Of a stretch of 64,000 nucleotides of DNA, positions 46,951 to 56,128 are shown one piece after another. The position numbers and the translations under genes were made by a program. Positions within the stretch are counted from its first letter, which is position 1, and each line of letters starts with the position of its first letter. This stretch comes from Cohnella xylanilytica (GTDB lineage Bacteria > Bacillota > Bacilli > Paenibacillales > Paenibacillaceae): contig NZ_JACJVR010000085.1 of NCBI RefSeq assembly GCF_014212175.1, forward strand, positions 1 to 64,000. The letters are read 5' to 3'. The notes beneath the pieces were generated by a model. That model was not told the DNA's origin. It saw nothing but the letters and a program-made list of their open reading frames with translations, and did not search any database.

Positions 46951-47405
46951 GTCGTTGAACCGCCGGATGATTCCTCTCAGGACGTTCCCCTCCCGCCGTC
47001 GTCTCCGTGACTATTGTCGTTCAACGAAGCCTCGCGGCGCAACCCCCCGCCGGACGATAGATATTGCCAATAGGAGAGAGGCTGCATGAATCTTGGACGC
47101 TCCAGCCGGCGGAGAGACGATCGAATTGAAAATGCTTCCCAAAGAAGCTATAATTCCGAAGACGAACCTGGGTCCGGCGAATCGCCGCGCGGCGCGGAGC
47201 GGGCGCCTGCCTGTGTGCCTGCCTGCCAGCCTGCCTATCAGCCTGCCTATCAGTCTGTCTATCAGTCTGCCTATCAGCCTGCCTGCCGTTGGTCGGATTT
47301 AGCATGGATTTTAGATCGAATTGTGCGGGTATCTCCGAGGTTCGCCGAATAGTAAACTAGTTTTGTATGCGGATACAACCCTATCGTTAGGAGGAACTGC
47401 CAGCT
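46951..47405. other. Divergent region between YesM-like and GH3 genes
   Basis: A 455-bp gap holding a degenerate CCTGCCTATCAG tandem array and the GH3 ribosome binding site. A short plus-strand frame of 88 codons at 47086-47352 has an AGGAGAG ahead of its ATG but consists mostly of translated repeat, so I do not call it a gene. Promoters for either flank could not be fixed. Confidence 0.55.
47206..47288. repeat. Degenerate 12-bp tandem repeat (CCTGCCTATCAG)
   Basis: About seven units of CCTGCCTATCAG and variants (itself built from 4-bp steps CCTG/CCTA/TCAG) run between the divergent kinase and GH3 genes. Such arrays vary in copy number by slippage and could alter promoter spacing. Confidence 0.85.
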
Positions 47406-50345
47406 ATGAGCGACTCGCAAGGCTATCCCTTCCGGAATCCCGACCTCCCGCTCGAGACGCGGGTGAACGACCTTGTGTCGCGGCTTGATCTGGAGGAGAA
47501 AATAAACTTGATGGGGCAGTACCAGGACGGAGTCCCGCGCCTCGGCGTCAATCCGTACAAGCACGGCACCGAAGCCGCCCACGGCATCGCTTGGCTCGGC
47601 GAAGCGACCTTCTTCCCGCAGCCCGTCGGACTCGCCTGCACGTGGGACGAGGACCTGCTCCGGCGCGTCGGAGAGGCGATCGGCACGGAAGCGCGCGGCT
47701 TCTTCCGCCGCGATCCGGCGAAGAACGGCTTGACGCTGTGGGCGCCGACCGTGGACATGGAGCGCGATCCGCGATGGGGGCGCAACGAGGAAGCGTATGG
47801 CGAAGACCCGATTCTCGCGGGCAAGCTGACGGCGGCGCTGTCGCGGGGCATCCAGGGCGATCACCCCTTCTACGTCCGGGCGGTCGCGAGCCTGAAGCAC
47901 TTCATCGGCAACAACAACGAGGTCGATCGCGGCGAATGCTCGGTCAGCATCGATCCGCGGAACATGCGCGAGTATTACTTGAAGGCGTTCGAGCTGCCGT
48001 TCAAGGAAGGCGGCGCGCTGTCGATGATGACGTCCTACAATTCGGTGAACGGCGTGCCGGCCAACCTGAACCCGCAGGTGAACGAGGTCGTCAAGCGGGA
48101 ATGGGGCATGAACGGCTTCGTCGTCAGCGACGCGGGGGATATTCTGGGCACCGTGAACGACCATAAGTATTTCGACAATTACAAGGACGCGGTCGTCCAA
48201 TCGATCCTTAGCGGCATCGACAGCATCACCGACGACCATGCCGTCGCCAAGCAGGCGATCCGGGACGGGCTCGCGGACGGCAGCCTGACGGAGAACGATC
48301 TCGACGTCGCGCTTCGGAACGCGTTCCGCGTCCGGTTCCGGCTCGGGGAGTTCGATCCGGACGACCGGAATCCGTACGCCGCGATCGACGAGTCGGTCAT
48401 CTGCTCCCCGGCGCACCGGGAGGTGTCGCTCGAGGCCGCGCGGAAGAACGTCGTTCTGTTGAAAAACGAGGGATCGGCTCTGCCGCTCGACGCGAAGGCC
48501 GTCCGCAAAGTGGCCGTCGTCGGCCCGCTCGCCGACATCGTGTACCGGGACTGGTACAGCGGCACGCTGCCGTATGCGATTACTCCGCTCGCGGCGATCA
48601 AGGCCAAGCTCGGCGGGGCTTCCGGCGAAGCCGAAGTCGCTTACTCGAGCGGCAACGACCGGCTGAAGCTGGCGGCGAACGGCCGGTTCGTGGCGACGCG
48701 GCCGGACGGCAAGCTCGCCGCGACGTCGGATGCGCCGGGCGAGGCGGAGACGTTCGAGCTGACGGATTGGGGCTGGCGCGCGCATACGATCGTCGCCGAG
48801 AGCACGGGCAAATACGTGACGACGGCGGACGACGTTCACGTGACCGCGGATTCGGACGAGATCTTCGGCTGGTTCACGAAGGAAGCGCTCCTGATCGATC
48901 GGGCCGGCGAAGGCAAGCTGAACGTGGCGGCGTGGAACAACGCCCGCATCGGCATCGGCGAGGACGGCCTGCTCGCCGTCGATCCGGAGCTGGCGGAGGA
49001 GCGTTCCTCCCTCGGCTCTCCGGAAGAGCGGGCGGCCGCGGCGGCGGCCGGCGCGGCGAAGGTGACGGCCGTCCAGTTCGATACGGTGACCGTGACGGAC
49101 GGGGTTCGCGAGGCGGCCGAAGCCGCGCGGGGAGCCGACGCGGCGATCGTGTTCGTCGGCAACCACCCGCTCGTGAACGGCAAGGAGACGATCGACCGGC
49201 CGGACCTGACGCTGCCGGAATCGCAGGAGCGGCTTATCCGCGAGGTGTACGCGGCCAATCCGAACACGATCGTCGTCATCGTCGGCAGCTATCCGTTCGC
49301 GGCGAATTGGGCGGACGAGCATGTGCCGGCGATCCTGTACACGTCGCACGCGGGGCCCGAGCTCGGCAACGCGGTGGCCGACGTCCTGTTCGGCGACTAC
49401 GCTCCGGCGGGCCGCCTCAACATGACGTGGTACCGCTCGGCCGACCAGCTGCCCGACTTCATGGACTACGATATCATTAAGGGCGAGCGGACTTATCGTT
49501 ATTTTCAAGGGGATGTCCTGTATCCGTTCGGCCACGGGCTGACCTACTCGGAGTTCGAGTACGGCGACCTCGAGCTGGACCGTTCCGGGATCGGGGAGGG
49601 CGAGCAAGTCGTCGTCCGCATGAAGGTTCGCAACGCGGGGCCGAAGGCGGGCGAAGAGGTCGTGCAGCTGTACGGCCGGTCGGGCCCGTCCCGCGTGAAG
49701 CGGCCGCTCAGGCAGCTGCTCGGCTTCCGGCGCCTGGCGCTGGCCGCCGGGGAGAGCGCCGTCGTCGAGTTCAAGGTGAGCTCGTACGACTTGTCGTTCT
49801 GGGACGTCACGCGGGACCGTTGGTGCCTCGAGACGGGCGCGTGGACCCTGATGGCCGGCCGGTCGTCGGCCGACGTCCGCTCGTCCGCGGAGCTGGCGGT
49901 GTCCGGCGAGAAGGTGCCTCCGCGCGACCTTCGGCAGGTAACGGCCGCGGTCAACTATGACGATTACGAAGGCGTCATCGTGGACGAGTGCAAGGAAGGC
50001 GGCAGCAGCGCGGCGGCCGTCCGGGACGACGCCTGGATCCGGTTCGCGGACGCCGAGTTCGGCGAGCCGGGCGCGGCTGCGGGGCTTGCGGCCGCTTCGG
50101 GCAAGCCGAGCGTCAGCCTGTTCGAAGCGCGGGTATCCGCCGCGGAAGGCGGCACGATCGAGCTCGTCTCGATCGATCCGGCCTCCGGCGCCGAAGCCGT
50201 CGTCGGCACGTGCCCGGTGCCGGCTACCGGCGCCGCCCAGGCGTGGCGCACCGTCACCTGCGCCGCGGGCCCGCTCGCCGGCCGCCGCGACGTCGCGCTC
50301 CGGCTGAGCGCCGGCGTCCGGATCTCCACCTTCCGCTTCGCCTAA
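47406..50345 (+). CDS. GH3 beta-glycosidase, large multidomain form
   Basis: The 979-residue enzyme has an N-terminal GH3 barrel with catalytic nucleophile Asp242 (VVSDAGDIL) and KHFIGNNNE, and an alpha/beta sandwich split by an inserted beta-trefoil-like region (about 410-500, RLKLAANGRFVATRPDGKL). A fibronectin-III-like domain follows (about 715-810), then a C-terminal beta module resembling CBM6 (about 860-979). It should cleave beta-linked xylose or glucose from oligosaccharides. No signal peptide is present, so it is probably cytoplasmic despite the binding module. AGGAGGAA precedes the ATG. It is divergent from the YesM/YesN-transport operon and likely serves the same substrate. Confidence 0.92.
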   Translation: MSDSQGYPFRNPDLPLETRVNDLVSRLDLEEKINLMGQYQDGVPRLGVNPYKHGTEAAHGIAWLGEATFFPQPVGLACTWDEDLLRRVGEAIGTEARGFFRRDPAKNGLTLWAPTVDMERDPRWGRNEEAYGEDPILAGKLTAALSRGIQGDHPFYVRAVASLKHFIGNNNEVDRGECSVSIDPRNMREYYLKAFELPFKEGGALSMMTSYNSVNGVPANLNPQVNEVVKREWGMNGFVVSDAGDILGTVNDHKYFDNYKDAVVQSILSGIDSITDDHAVAKQAIRDGLADGSLTENDLDVALRNAFRVRFRLGEFDPDDRNPYAAIDESVICSPAHREVSLEAARKNVVLLKNEGSALPLDAKAVRKVAVVGPLADIVYRDWYSGTLPYAITPLAAIKAKLGGASGEAEVAYSSGNDRLKLAANGRFVATRPDGKLAATSDAPGEAETFELTDWGWRAHTIVAESTGKYVTTADDVHVTADSDEIFGWFTKEALLIDRAGEGKLNVAAWNNARIGIGEDGLLAVDPELAEERSSLGSPEERAAAAAAGAAKVTAVQFDTVTVTDGVREAAEAARGADAAIVFVGNHPLVNGKETIDRPDLTLPESQERLIREVYAANPNTIVVIVGSYPFAANWADEHVPAILYTSHAGPELGNAVADVLFGDYAPAGRLNMTWYRSADQLPDFMDYDIIKGERTYRYFQGDVLYPFGHGLTYSEFEYGDLELDRSGIGEGEQVVVRMKVRNAGPKAGEEVVQLYGRSGPSRVKRPLRQLLGFRRLALAAGESAVVEFKVSSYDLSFWDVTRDRWCLETGAWTLMAGRSSADVRSSAELAVSGEKVPPRDLRQVTAAVNYDDYEGVIVDECKEGGSSAAAVRDDAWIRFADAEFGEPGAAAGLAAASGKPSVSLFEARVSAAEGGTIELVSIDPASGAEAVVGTCPVPATGAAQAWRTVTCAAGPLAGRRDVALRLSAGVRISTFRFA

Positions 50346-50353
50346 TGAGACGC

Positions 50354-50386
50354 AGGGCCGCCGAAACTAACCGGCGGCCTGTTTTC
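50354..50386 (+). terminator. First terminator of the GH3 gene
   Basis: GGCCGCCG and CGGCGGCC form a stem of about 9 bp with an 8-nt loop, followed by GTTTTCTT, nine bases after the stop codon. Confidence 0.85.
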
Positions 50387-50392
50387 TTACAC

Positions 50393-50424
50393 AAAAAAAA
50401 AGCCTCCCCAAATACTGGGGAGGC
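50393..50424 (-). terminator. Terminator of the purine permease gene
   Basis: GCCTCCCCA and TGGGGAGGC form a perfect 9-bp stem with a 5-nt loop; in minus-strand RNA a run of nine U follows (50393-50401). Confidence 0.88.
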
Positions 50425-50429
50425 CGAGA

Positions 50430-50460
50430 GGCGCCGACGCGCGGTCGGCGCCTTTTTTTT
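50430..50460 (+). terminator. Second terminator of the GH3 gene
   Basis: GGCGCCGAC and GTCGGCGCC form a perfect 9-bp stem with a 5-nt loop followed by eight T. Together with the two neighbouring hairpins it insulates the convergent genes. Confidence 0.9.
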
Positions 50461-50473
50461 GCGCCTATAAGAT

Positions 50474-51868
50474 TTAGCCCTGCGATCCGATGAACAGGTA
50501 CCTCGCGATGACGAGAACAAACAGGATCCACATGAGCCAGTGCACGCTGTACTTCTTCTTGCCGAACCAGCTCGACACGGAAGCGAGCAGCACGTAGGAC
50601 ACGATGCCGAACGAGATGCCGTTGGCGATGTTGTACGTGAACGGCATAAGCGCGATCGTCAGGAACGCCGGGATGGCGACGACGAGGTCGGCGAAGTCGA
50701 TCTCCTTGACCGCTTGCATCATCAGCACGCCGACGATGATCAGCGCCGCGCTCGTCGCCGGAGTCGGCACGATCAGGGCGATCGGCGCGAGGAACAGCGA
50801 GAGCAGGAACAGCACGCCGGTCGTCGACGAGGTGAGGCCGGTGCGGCCGCCTTCCGCGATGCCCGCCGAGCTCTCGACGAACGCGGTCATCGTGCTCGTG
50901 CCCAGCATGGCGCCGCCGCTGACGGCGACGGAGTCGACGAGCATCGCTTTGCCGATGCGCTTGTTGCCCTCTTCCTTGTTCTTCAGGAAGCCCGCGCGGT
51001 TGGCCGTGCCGACCAGCGTGCCGAACGTGTCGAACAGCTCGACGAACGTGAAGGTCGCGATGGCGGACAGAAGGCCGGTCGAGAGCAGGTCGGCGAAGTC
51101 GAAGTCCCAGAAGTTCAGCTCGCGGAAGTTCGGAGTCCAGCTCTGCCCCTTCAGGCTGCCGAAGTCGACGACGTCCACGCCCGGGATGGCGCCGATCAGA
51201 GTGGTGACCACGATGCCGATCAGAATCGCGCCGCGAACGCGCAGCACCATCAAGACACCGATCAGGAACAGGCCGACGACCGTCAGCCAGACGCCCGGCT
51301 GCGTCAGGTCGCCCAGGTGGAGGACCGTCTCGTTGCCGGTCAGGTCCGTGTACTTGCCTTGTTCGAAGCCGCGCGCGAACGGATCGAGCGAGATCGTCAG
51401 CAGGCCGCTGGTTTTCAGACCGATAATGGTAATGAACAAGCCGATGCCGACCGTAATCGCGTGCTTCAGGCTGTCCGGAACCGCCACGACGAGCAGCTGG
51501 CGGACCTTGGTGACCGTCAGAATGAGGAAAATAATCCCCGAGATAAACACCGCCGCCAGTCCCATCGACGGCGTGATCGGATGATCGGTCGCCTTGGAAG
51601 CGACGACCGTCGTCGCGAAGAACGCGTTCAGCCCCATGCCCGGCGCGAGAGCGACGGGGAAGTTGACGAACAGTCCCATCGCCAGCGTGAAGATGCCGGC
51701 GGCCAGCGCGGTCGCGAGGAAGATGCTGTAGCTGTTCAGCCCCGAGCCGCTCAGAATCGCCGGGTTGACCGCCAGAATATACGCCATCGTCATAAACGTG
51801 GTCACGCCCGCCATGATCTCCGTGCGTATGTTGGTTCCGAATTCCTTCAGCTTAAAAAATTTGTCCAT
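50474..51868 (-). CDS. pbuG: Hypoxanthine/guanine permease (NCS2, PbuG/AzgA-like)
   Basis: The 464-residue membrane protein matches the AzgA-like NCS2 group that imports hypoxanthine, guanine or adenine with protons. It opens MDKFFKLKEFGTNIRTEIMAGVTTFMTMAYILAVNP in style, and carries ALAPGMGLNAFF and GTSTMTAFVESSAGIAEGGRTGL, the conserved substrate-site segments. The ATG at 51868 is used by family comparison; AAGGAGG is 14 nt upstream, longer than usual. Control by PurR boxes and a purine riboswitch upstream supports a guanine/hypoxanthine role. Confidence 0.93.
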   Translation of the reverse strand: MDKFFKLKEFGTNIRTEIMAGVTTFMTMAYILAVNPAILSGSGLNSYSIFLATALAAGIFTLAMGLFVNFPVALAPGMGLNAFFATTVVASKATDHPITPSMGLAAVFISGIIFLILTVTKVRQLLVVAVPDSLKHAITVGIGLFITIIGLKTSGLLTISLDPFARGFEQGKYTDLTGNETVLHLGDLTQPGVWLTVVGLFLIGVLMVLRVRGAILIGIVVTTLIGAIPGVDVVDFGSLKGQSWTPNFRELNFWDFDFADLLSTGLLSAIATFTFVELFDTFGTLVGTANRAGFLKNKEEGNKRIGKAMLVDSVAVSGGAMLGTSTMTAFVESSAGIAEGGRTGLTSSTTGVLFLLSLFLAPIALIVPTPATSAALIIVGVLMMQAVKEIDFADLVVAIPAFLTIALMPFTYNIANGISFGIVSYVLLASVSSWFGKKKYSVHWLMWILFVLVIARYLFIGSQG

Positions 51869-51948
51869 AACTCTGGGCAAGTCCTCCTTAGGCTTAATAG
51901 GATTCATTCGTACAAATGCAATCCCTGCGAATTGAACCGTGAACATAC

Positions 51949-51978
51949 AAAAAACCTAGAAGATGTCTCTTCTAGGTT
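51949..51978 (-). terminator. Riboswitch terminator of the purine permease leader
   Basis: In minus-strand RNA AACCUAGAAGA and UCUUCUAGGUU pair perfectly over 11 bp around GACA, followed by a U-run. Its 5' arm (CCUAGAA) can instead pair with UUCUAGG of the aptamer J2/3 region (52073-52080), which gives a ready antiterminator. Confidence 0.9.
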
Positions 51979-52044
51979 CCGCACAACGGCGAAAAAGCAT
52001 ACCGGGGGAATCGCGCGTGTTCCCGCCGGTGTTGCTCTCTCGCT

Positions 52045-52111
52045 TTTCGTAGCCGGATCATTTGCGGTGACCCCTAGAAACTCCCGGGCCGATTCCCGGG
52101 ATTATACGAAA
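52045..52111 (-). ncRNA. Purine riboswitch aptamer upstream of the permease gene
   Basis: P1 is TTTCGTA/TACGAAA; J1/2 TAATC; P2 CCCGGG/CCCGGG with loop AATCGG; J2/3 AGTTTCTAG; P3 GGGTC/GATCC with loop ACCGCAAAT; J3/1 GGCTA. The C at the ligand-pairing position predicts guanine or hypoxanthine. J3/1 reads GGCTA rather than the usual GACTA, changing position 73 (xpt numbering) from A to G. Confidence 0.92.
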
Positions 52112-52136
52112 TACGATTCAGTTGTCGTCCTTCCTC

Positions 52137-52165
52137 ATTCTAGGTACAAAGCCCTGCGGCGTCAA
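52137..52165 (-). promoter_or_regulatory. Sigma-A promoter of the purine permease gene
   Basis: TTGACG (52160-52165) and TAGAAT (52137-52142) with 17-nt spacing on the minus strand, placing the transcription start just before the aptamer. Confidence 0.88.
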
Positions 52166-52168
52166 CCG

Positions 52169-52213
52169 TTTTTACGAACTTTTTTGTCGCATCTCTCCGA
52201 TTAAGTTCGGTAT
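52169..52213. promoter_or_regulatory. Paired PurR boxes upstream of the purine permease gene
   Basis: The minus strand reads ATACCGAACTTAA at 52201-52213 and the plus strand TTTTACGAACTTT near 52170-52182, an inverted pair. Their CGAA cores are 27 bp apart, the same spacing as upstream of purE. Confidence 0.8.
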
Positions 52214-52284
52214 GATAGCGTTTTCTTTAAACAGCCGCTATGAAAAGAATACAGAAATCTACATTTTCACGATAGGAACGCGCA

Positions 52285-52310
52285 AATAAGAAGAACGCCC
52301 GAAGGCGTTC
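52285..52310 (-). terminator. Terminator of the aldo/keto reductase gene (UUCG tetraloop)
   Basis: GAACGCC and GGCGTTC form a 7-bp stem closed by UUCG in minus-strand RNA, then UUCUUAUUUG. It lies about 160 bp past the reductase stop, beyond the 27-bp repeat array. Confidence 0.8.
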
Positions 52311-52353
52311 CCCTTGTTCTCGATTCAGCCGAGCGGCGGCTTCGGCCGCTTCT

Positions 52354-52460
52354 GCTTCTCCGGCAGCTCCGACCGTTCCCGCTTCTCTGGAGCTTCGACT
52401 GTTCCTGCTTCTCCGGCAGCTCCGAACGTTCCTGCTTCTCCGGCAGCTTCGACCGCGCTT
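52354..52460. repeat. Four tandem 27-bp repeats after the aldo/keto reductase
   Basis: Copies begin at 52354, 52381 (26 bp), 52407 and 52434, each GCTTCTCCGGCAGCTCCGA followed by CCGTTCC-like ends. They lie between the reductase stop and its terminator, so they form part of its 3' untranslated region. Confidence 0.88.
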
Positions 52461-52468
52461 GGCGCCGC

Positions 52469-53458
<990 letters not shown>

Positions 53459-53550
53459 GGATGCTTCCTCCTCTGTATCGGAATACATCCATCATAGCTT
53501 CAAGCGGCGGACAATCCTATGTCAGCAAGGAAGGGTTTTATGGAATAATG

Positions 53551-54390
53551 TCAGAAATTCGCCATCTCCTCCGTCCGGTACTCCGAAGGGGATCTGCCGG
53601 TGAACTTCTTGAACATCTTGGAGAACAGCAGCGCGTCCTCGTACCCGACGGACCGGGCGATCTCGCCGACGGAGAAGCCGCTTCCCCGCAGCAGCTCGGA
53701 AGCCTTGTTCATCCGGAATTCCATCAGGTAGCGCTGGGGCGGAATCCCCTTCGCTTCCTTGAAGATGGCCGACAGATACTTCCGGTCCAAGCCGAGGTCC
53801 GCGGCCAAGCGGGCGATCGAGATCGGCTCGCTGTAATGGGCGTGCATAAACTCCATCGCCCGCAGAATGTAGGAATGGTGCTTGCGGGAGCCCGGCTGAG
53901 CGGACGGCATCGCCGGAGCGACTTCCGTCAACGCCGCGAGGAACCGGTACAGGACGGCGCCCAGCCGCAGGTCCCGGTTAATCTCCCGCTCCAGCGCTTC
54001 CGTCAGCTGCTCGTACAGGCTCGGCATCACCTGCAGATCCATCGGGAAGACGGGCTTCTCCGGGGCAAGCCTCGTCCGATCGAGCAGCTCCTTCGCGCGG
54101 GCGCCGTAGAAGGCGCAGTACGAATACGTCCACGGATCGCTCTCGTCCGCTTCGTATTGGATGACGACGTTCGGGTAGATCATGAAGGCCTGTCCCGCCG
54201 TCAGCTTGTATTCGTGTCCGCCGACGCGCACGGTCCCATGTCCCCGATGAACGCAGTGAACCTTGTACATCTCGCGAATGCCCGGGCCGAACGAGTGGCC
54301 GGGGGCGCAGTCTTCCTTGCCCCAATGGGTGACGTACAGATCCGGGTCTTCGCGGTGAGGCTTGTCGGGATTGTAATGGAACGTCGTCAT
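53551..54390 (-). CDS. AraC-family transcriptional regulator with cupin-like sensor
   Basis: The 279-residue regulator has an N-terminal cupin-type sugar-binding domain (about 1-150, with HRGHGTVRVGGHEYKLTAGQAFMIYP) and a C-terminal double helix-turn-helix (ISIARLAADLGLDRKYLSAIFKEAKG, then VGEIARSVGYEDALLFSKMFKKFTGRSPSEY). GGGAGGT lies 11 nt before the ATG at 54390; the longer in-frame start at 54438 would abut the upstream terminator. It is followed by the aldo/keto reductase gene 92 bp downstream, its possible target. Confidence 0.9.
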   Translation of the reverse strand: MTTFHYNPDKPHREDPDLYVTHWGKEDCAPGHSFGPGIREMYKVHCVHRGHGTVRVGGHEYKLTAGQAFMIYPNVVIQYEADESDPWTYSYCAFYGARAKELLDRTRLAPEKPVFPMDLQVMPSLYEQLTEALEREINRDLRLGAVLYRFLAALTEVAPAMPSAQPGSRKHHSYILRAMEFMHAHYSEPISIARLAADLGLDRKYLSAIFKEAKGIPPQRYLMEFRMNKASELLRGSGFSVGEIARSVGYEDALLFSKMFKKFTGRSPSEYRTEEMANF

Positions 54391-54438
54391 GCGCGTCGGC
54401 ACCTCCCTGCGCGAATCCCCGGGCATTCGCAGACGCAA

Positions 54439-54475
54439 AACCGCCAGAAGCCGCCGCGGGGCGGTTCTGACGGTT
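54439..54475 (-). terminator. Terminator of the copper-amine-oxidase-N-like gene
   Basis: AACCGCCAGAAG-CCGC and GCGGTTCTGACGGTT form a 15-bp imperfect stem; minus-strand RNA continues UUUUGCG. It separates this gene from the AraC regulator. Confidence 0.75.
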
Positions 54476-54570
54476 CTTCCGTTCGGGTTCGCATAGCTTC
54501 ATTGTAGCGGACCGAATCGGCATTTTCAACGAGGAATCGCATGGCAGGGGCTGGCGCCGGCTAACGCTGC

Positions 54571-55869
54571 TTATTCGTCGTCGTCGATATAGAAGTTCCG
54601 GTCGCCGATCTGGACGTCCGTCGGATCCCCGTCATGAAGGAAGAAGAGGGACTTCACGACGTTGCCGTCTCCGAACTTGAACGTTATCGTGTTGCCGGAG
54701 ATGCTGTAGGTTCCCTTGTCGCTCGAGCTCGCCGCAGCGTCGGTGCTTACGGACGTCCCCGACCCGAGCGAGCTCAGCATCAGATCCGTGCTGGCGAAGG
54801 TGCCGTCCTTGGCGAAATCCAGGTATTCCGTCCAAGAGGAAGCGGCGGCGTTGACTCCGATCAATCCCGTGTACCCGATGTGCTGATAGCTGCCTTCCAG
54901 CCGGAGATTGGCCGGGACCGGTTCTACGGCCGTCATCGCGTTGTCGTTAATCCACAGATGGCCCTTGTCGTCTACCTTGATGGGATAAGAATGTCCGTTG
55001 CCGAGCACGAGCTTGCCTTTGGAGATCGTATACGTCGTGCATCCGTCCTTCGCGCAGTCGATCGTCTCGGGCCCTCCGTTCTTCGGCGTGCCGACGAATA
55101 CTTTGCCTCCCGGGAAGAAGGTGTACATATCCCAGCACGTCCCCCCGCATTCGTAGCCGCCGAAGTCGTCCCGGATGTTGTAGTACATCCCCTGCAGATG
55201 CTTGAGATCGACCGGCTTGCTCGGGCTTGTCGGCTTCCCGGTGTCGGGGTTCGCGGGGTTCCCTGGGTTCGCGGGGTTCCCGGGGTCGCTTGGCGGGGTT
55301 GTCGCCGGCGGGTCGGCGGGCGCGCTCGGAGTCGGACGAAGCTCCGCCAGCCTCCGCTCCACCTCCTCCTTGGTCATCCCGAGAGCCGTCCACAGCTTCT
55401 CCGTCACGATGGTGATCTCGCGGTTGGCCGGGTCCCAATAGACGATCGAGCCCGTCGCCTCTCCGACGAAGCGCAGCGGCACGAGCGTATTGCCGTTCAC
55501 GACCCGCGCTCCCGCCCCCAGTGCGACCTTGGTCCCATTCACCGTCGCGGTTGTCTCGCCGATGCCGAGCTGGATCTCAAGCCCCGGTCTCGAACCGGTT
55601 ACAAGCTTCTTGTCCGGATCCCAGTCGACTTCCAGTTCCATGCTCTCGAAAAGAGGGCGGAACTGGACGAACGTCGTGCCCTTGTCCGTCACGGGGTCTA
55701 CCGTCAGCTGAATCTGCGACGTATCGACGAATACTTTGATGGGGGACGCCGCTCCCGCCGACGCCGACGCCGCCGCGCCGGGCCACAGCGCCAGCAGCAG
55801 GGCCGCGGCGAGCGCCATCGCCAGCAGATGGTTCCGTTTGGTCCGCCGTCTCGTTATCGATAAGTTCAA
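54571..55869 (-). CDS. Secreted protein with copper amine oxidase N-terminal (stalk) domain
   Basis: The 432-residue protein has a Sec signal peptide (about 1-38, ending ASASAGAAS), then a stalk domain of the copper-amine-oxidase-N type common in Paenibacillus surface proteins (about 43-160; KVFVDTSQIQL, TFVQFRPLFESMELEVDWD, NGNTLVPLRFVGEATG). A Pro-rich linker with NPGNPAN repeats (about 180-215) leads to a C-terminal beta-rich region of about 215 residues with paired Cys, function unknown. There is no oxidase catalytic domain, so it is not an amine oxidase. The start is TTG at 55869 with GGAGG 7 nt upstream. Confidence 0.85.
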   Translation of the reverse strand: MNLSITRRRTKRNHLLAMALAAALLLALWPGAAASASAGAASPIKVFVDTSQIQLTVDPVTDKGTTFVQFRPLFESMELEVDWDPDKKLVTGSRPGLEIQLGIGETTATVNGTKVALGAGARVVNGNTLVPLRFVGEATGSIVYWDPANREITIVTEKLWTALGMTKEEVERRLAELRPTPSAPADPPATTPPSDPGNPANPGNPANPDTGKPTSPSKPVDLKHLQGMYYNIRDDFGGYECGGTCWDMYTFFPGGKVFVGTPKNGGPETIDCAKDGCTTYTISKGKLVLGNGHSYPIKVDDKGHLWINDNAMTAVEPVPANLRLEGSYQHIGYTGLIGVNAAASSWTEYLDFAKDGTFASTDLMLSSLGSGTSVSTDAAASSSDKGTYSISGNTITFKFGDGNVVKSLFFLHDGDPTDVQIGDRNFYIDDDE

Positions 55870-55981
55870 TCGTAGTCCTCCTCGTTCGCGTTGTTCCGAA
55901 TCCGCAAGTTCTGGACACGGTTACCATTTTATGCAGCGGGAAGAAGTCCTACAATAAGCGGATCGTAGCGATTTTGGTCTC

Positions 55982-56050
55982 AAAAAAAAGGGCGGCTCCC
56001 CCCTGCTTGAATACGGACTTTGTACCCCATGTTCAGGGGGCAGAGCTCGC
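55982..56050 (-). terminator. Second, distal terminator after guaA
   Basis: GCTC-CCCCCTG and CAGGGGG-CAGAGC pair around a 28-nt loop, and minus-strand RNA ends in eight U. It backs up the guaA terminator and lies 112 bp before the stalk-protein gene. Confidence 0.7.
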
Positions 56051-56059
56051 ATCCAAAAA

Positions 56060-56105
56060 AAGAAACTCCTCCCTATTCGCCAAACGGCTCGAATAAGAAG
56101 GAGCA
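56060..56105 (-). terminator. Intrinsic terminator of guaA
   Basis: CTCCT/AGGAG and TATTCG/CGAATA helices enclose a small internal loop; minus-strand RNA continues UUUCUUUUUUU. It starts 24 bp beyond the guaA stop. Confidence 0.82.
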
Positions 56106-56128
56106 TCTGCAGTCCTATGGGGTATTCC

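Noticed and set aside
47086-47352. 88-codon plus-strand frame with AGGAGAG before its ATG
   Set aside because: Most of it is the CCTGCCTATCAG repeat, which stays open in more than one frame; no domain or conservation argument supports a protein.
54571-55869. Copper amine oxidase
   Set aside because: Only the N-terminal stalk-type domain is present; no oxidase catalytic domain or topaquinone motif is seen.
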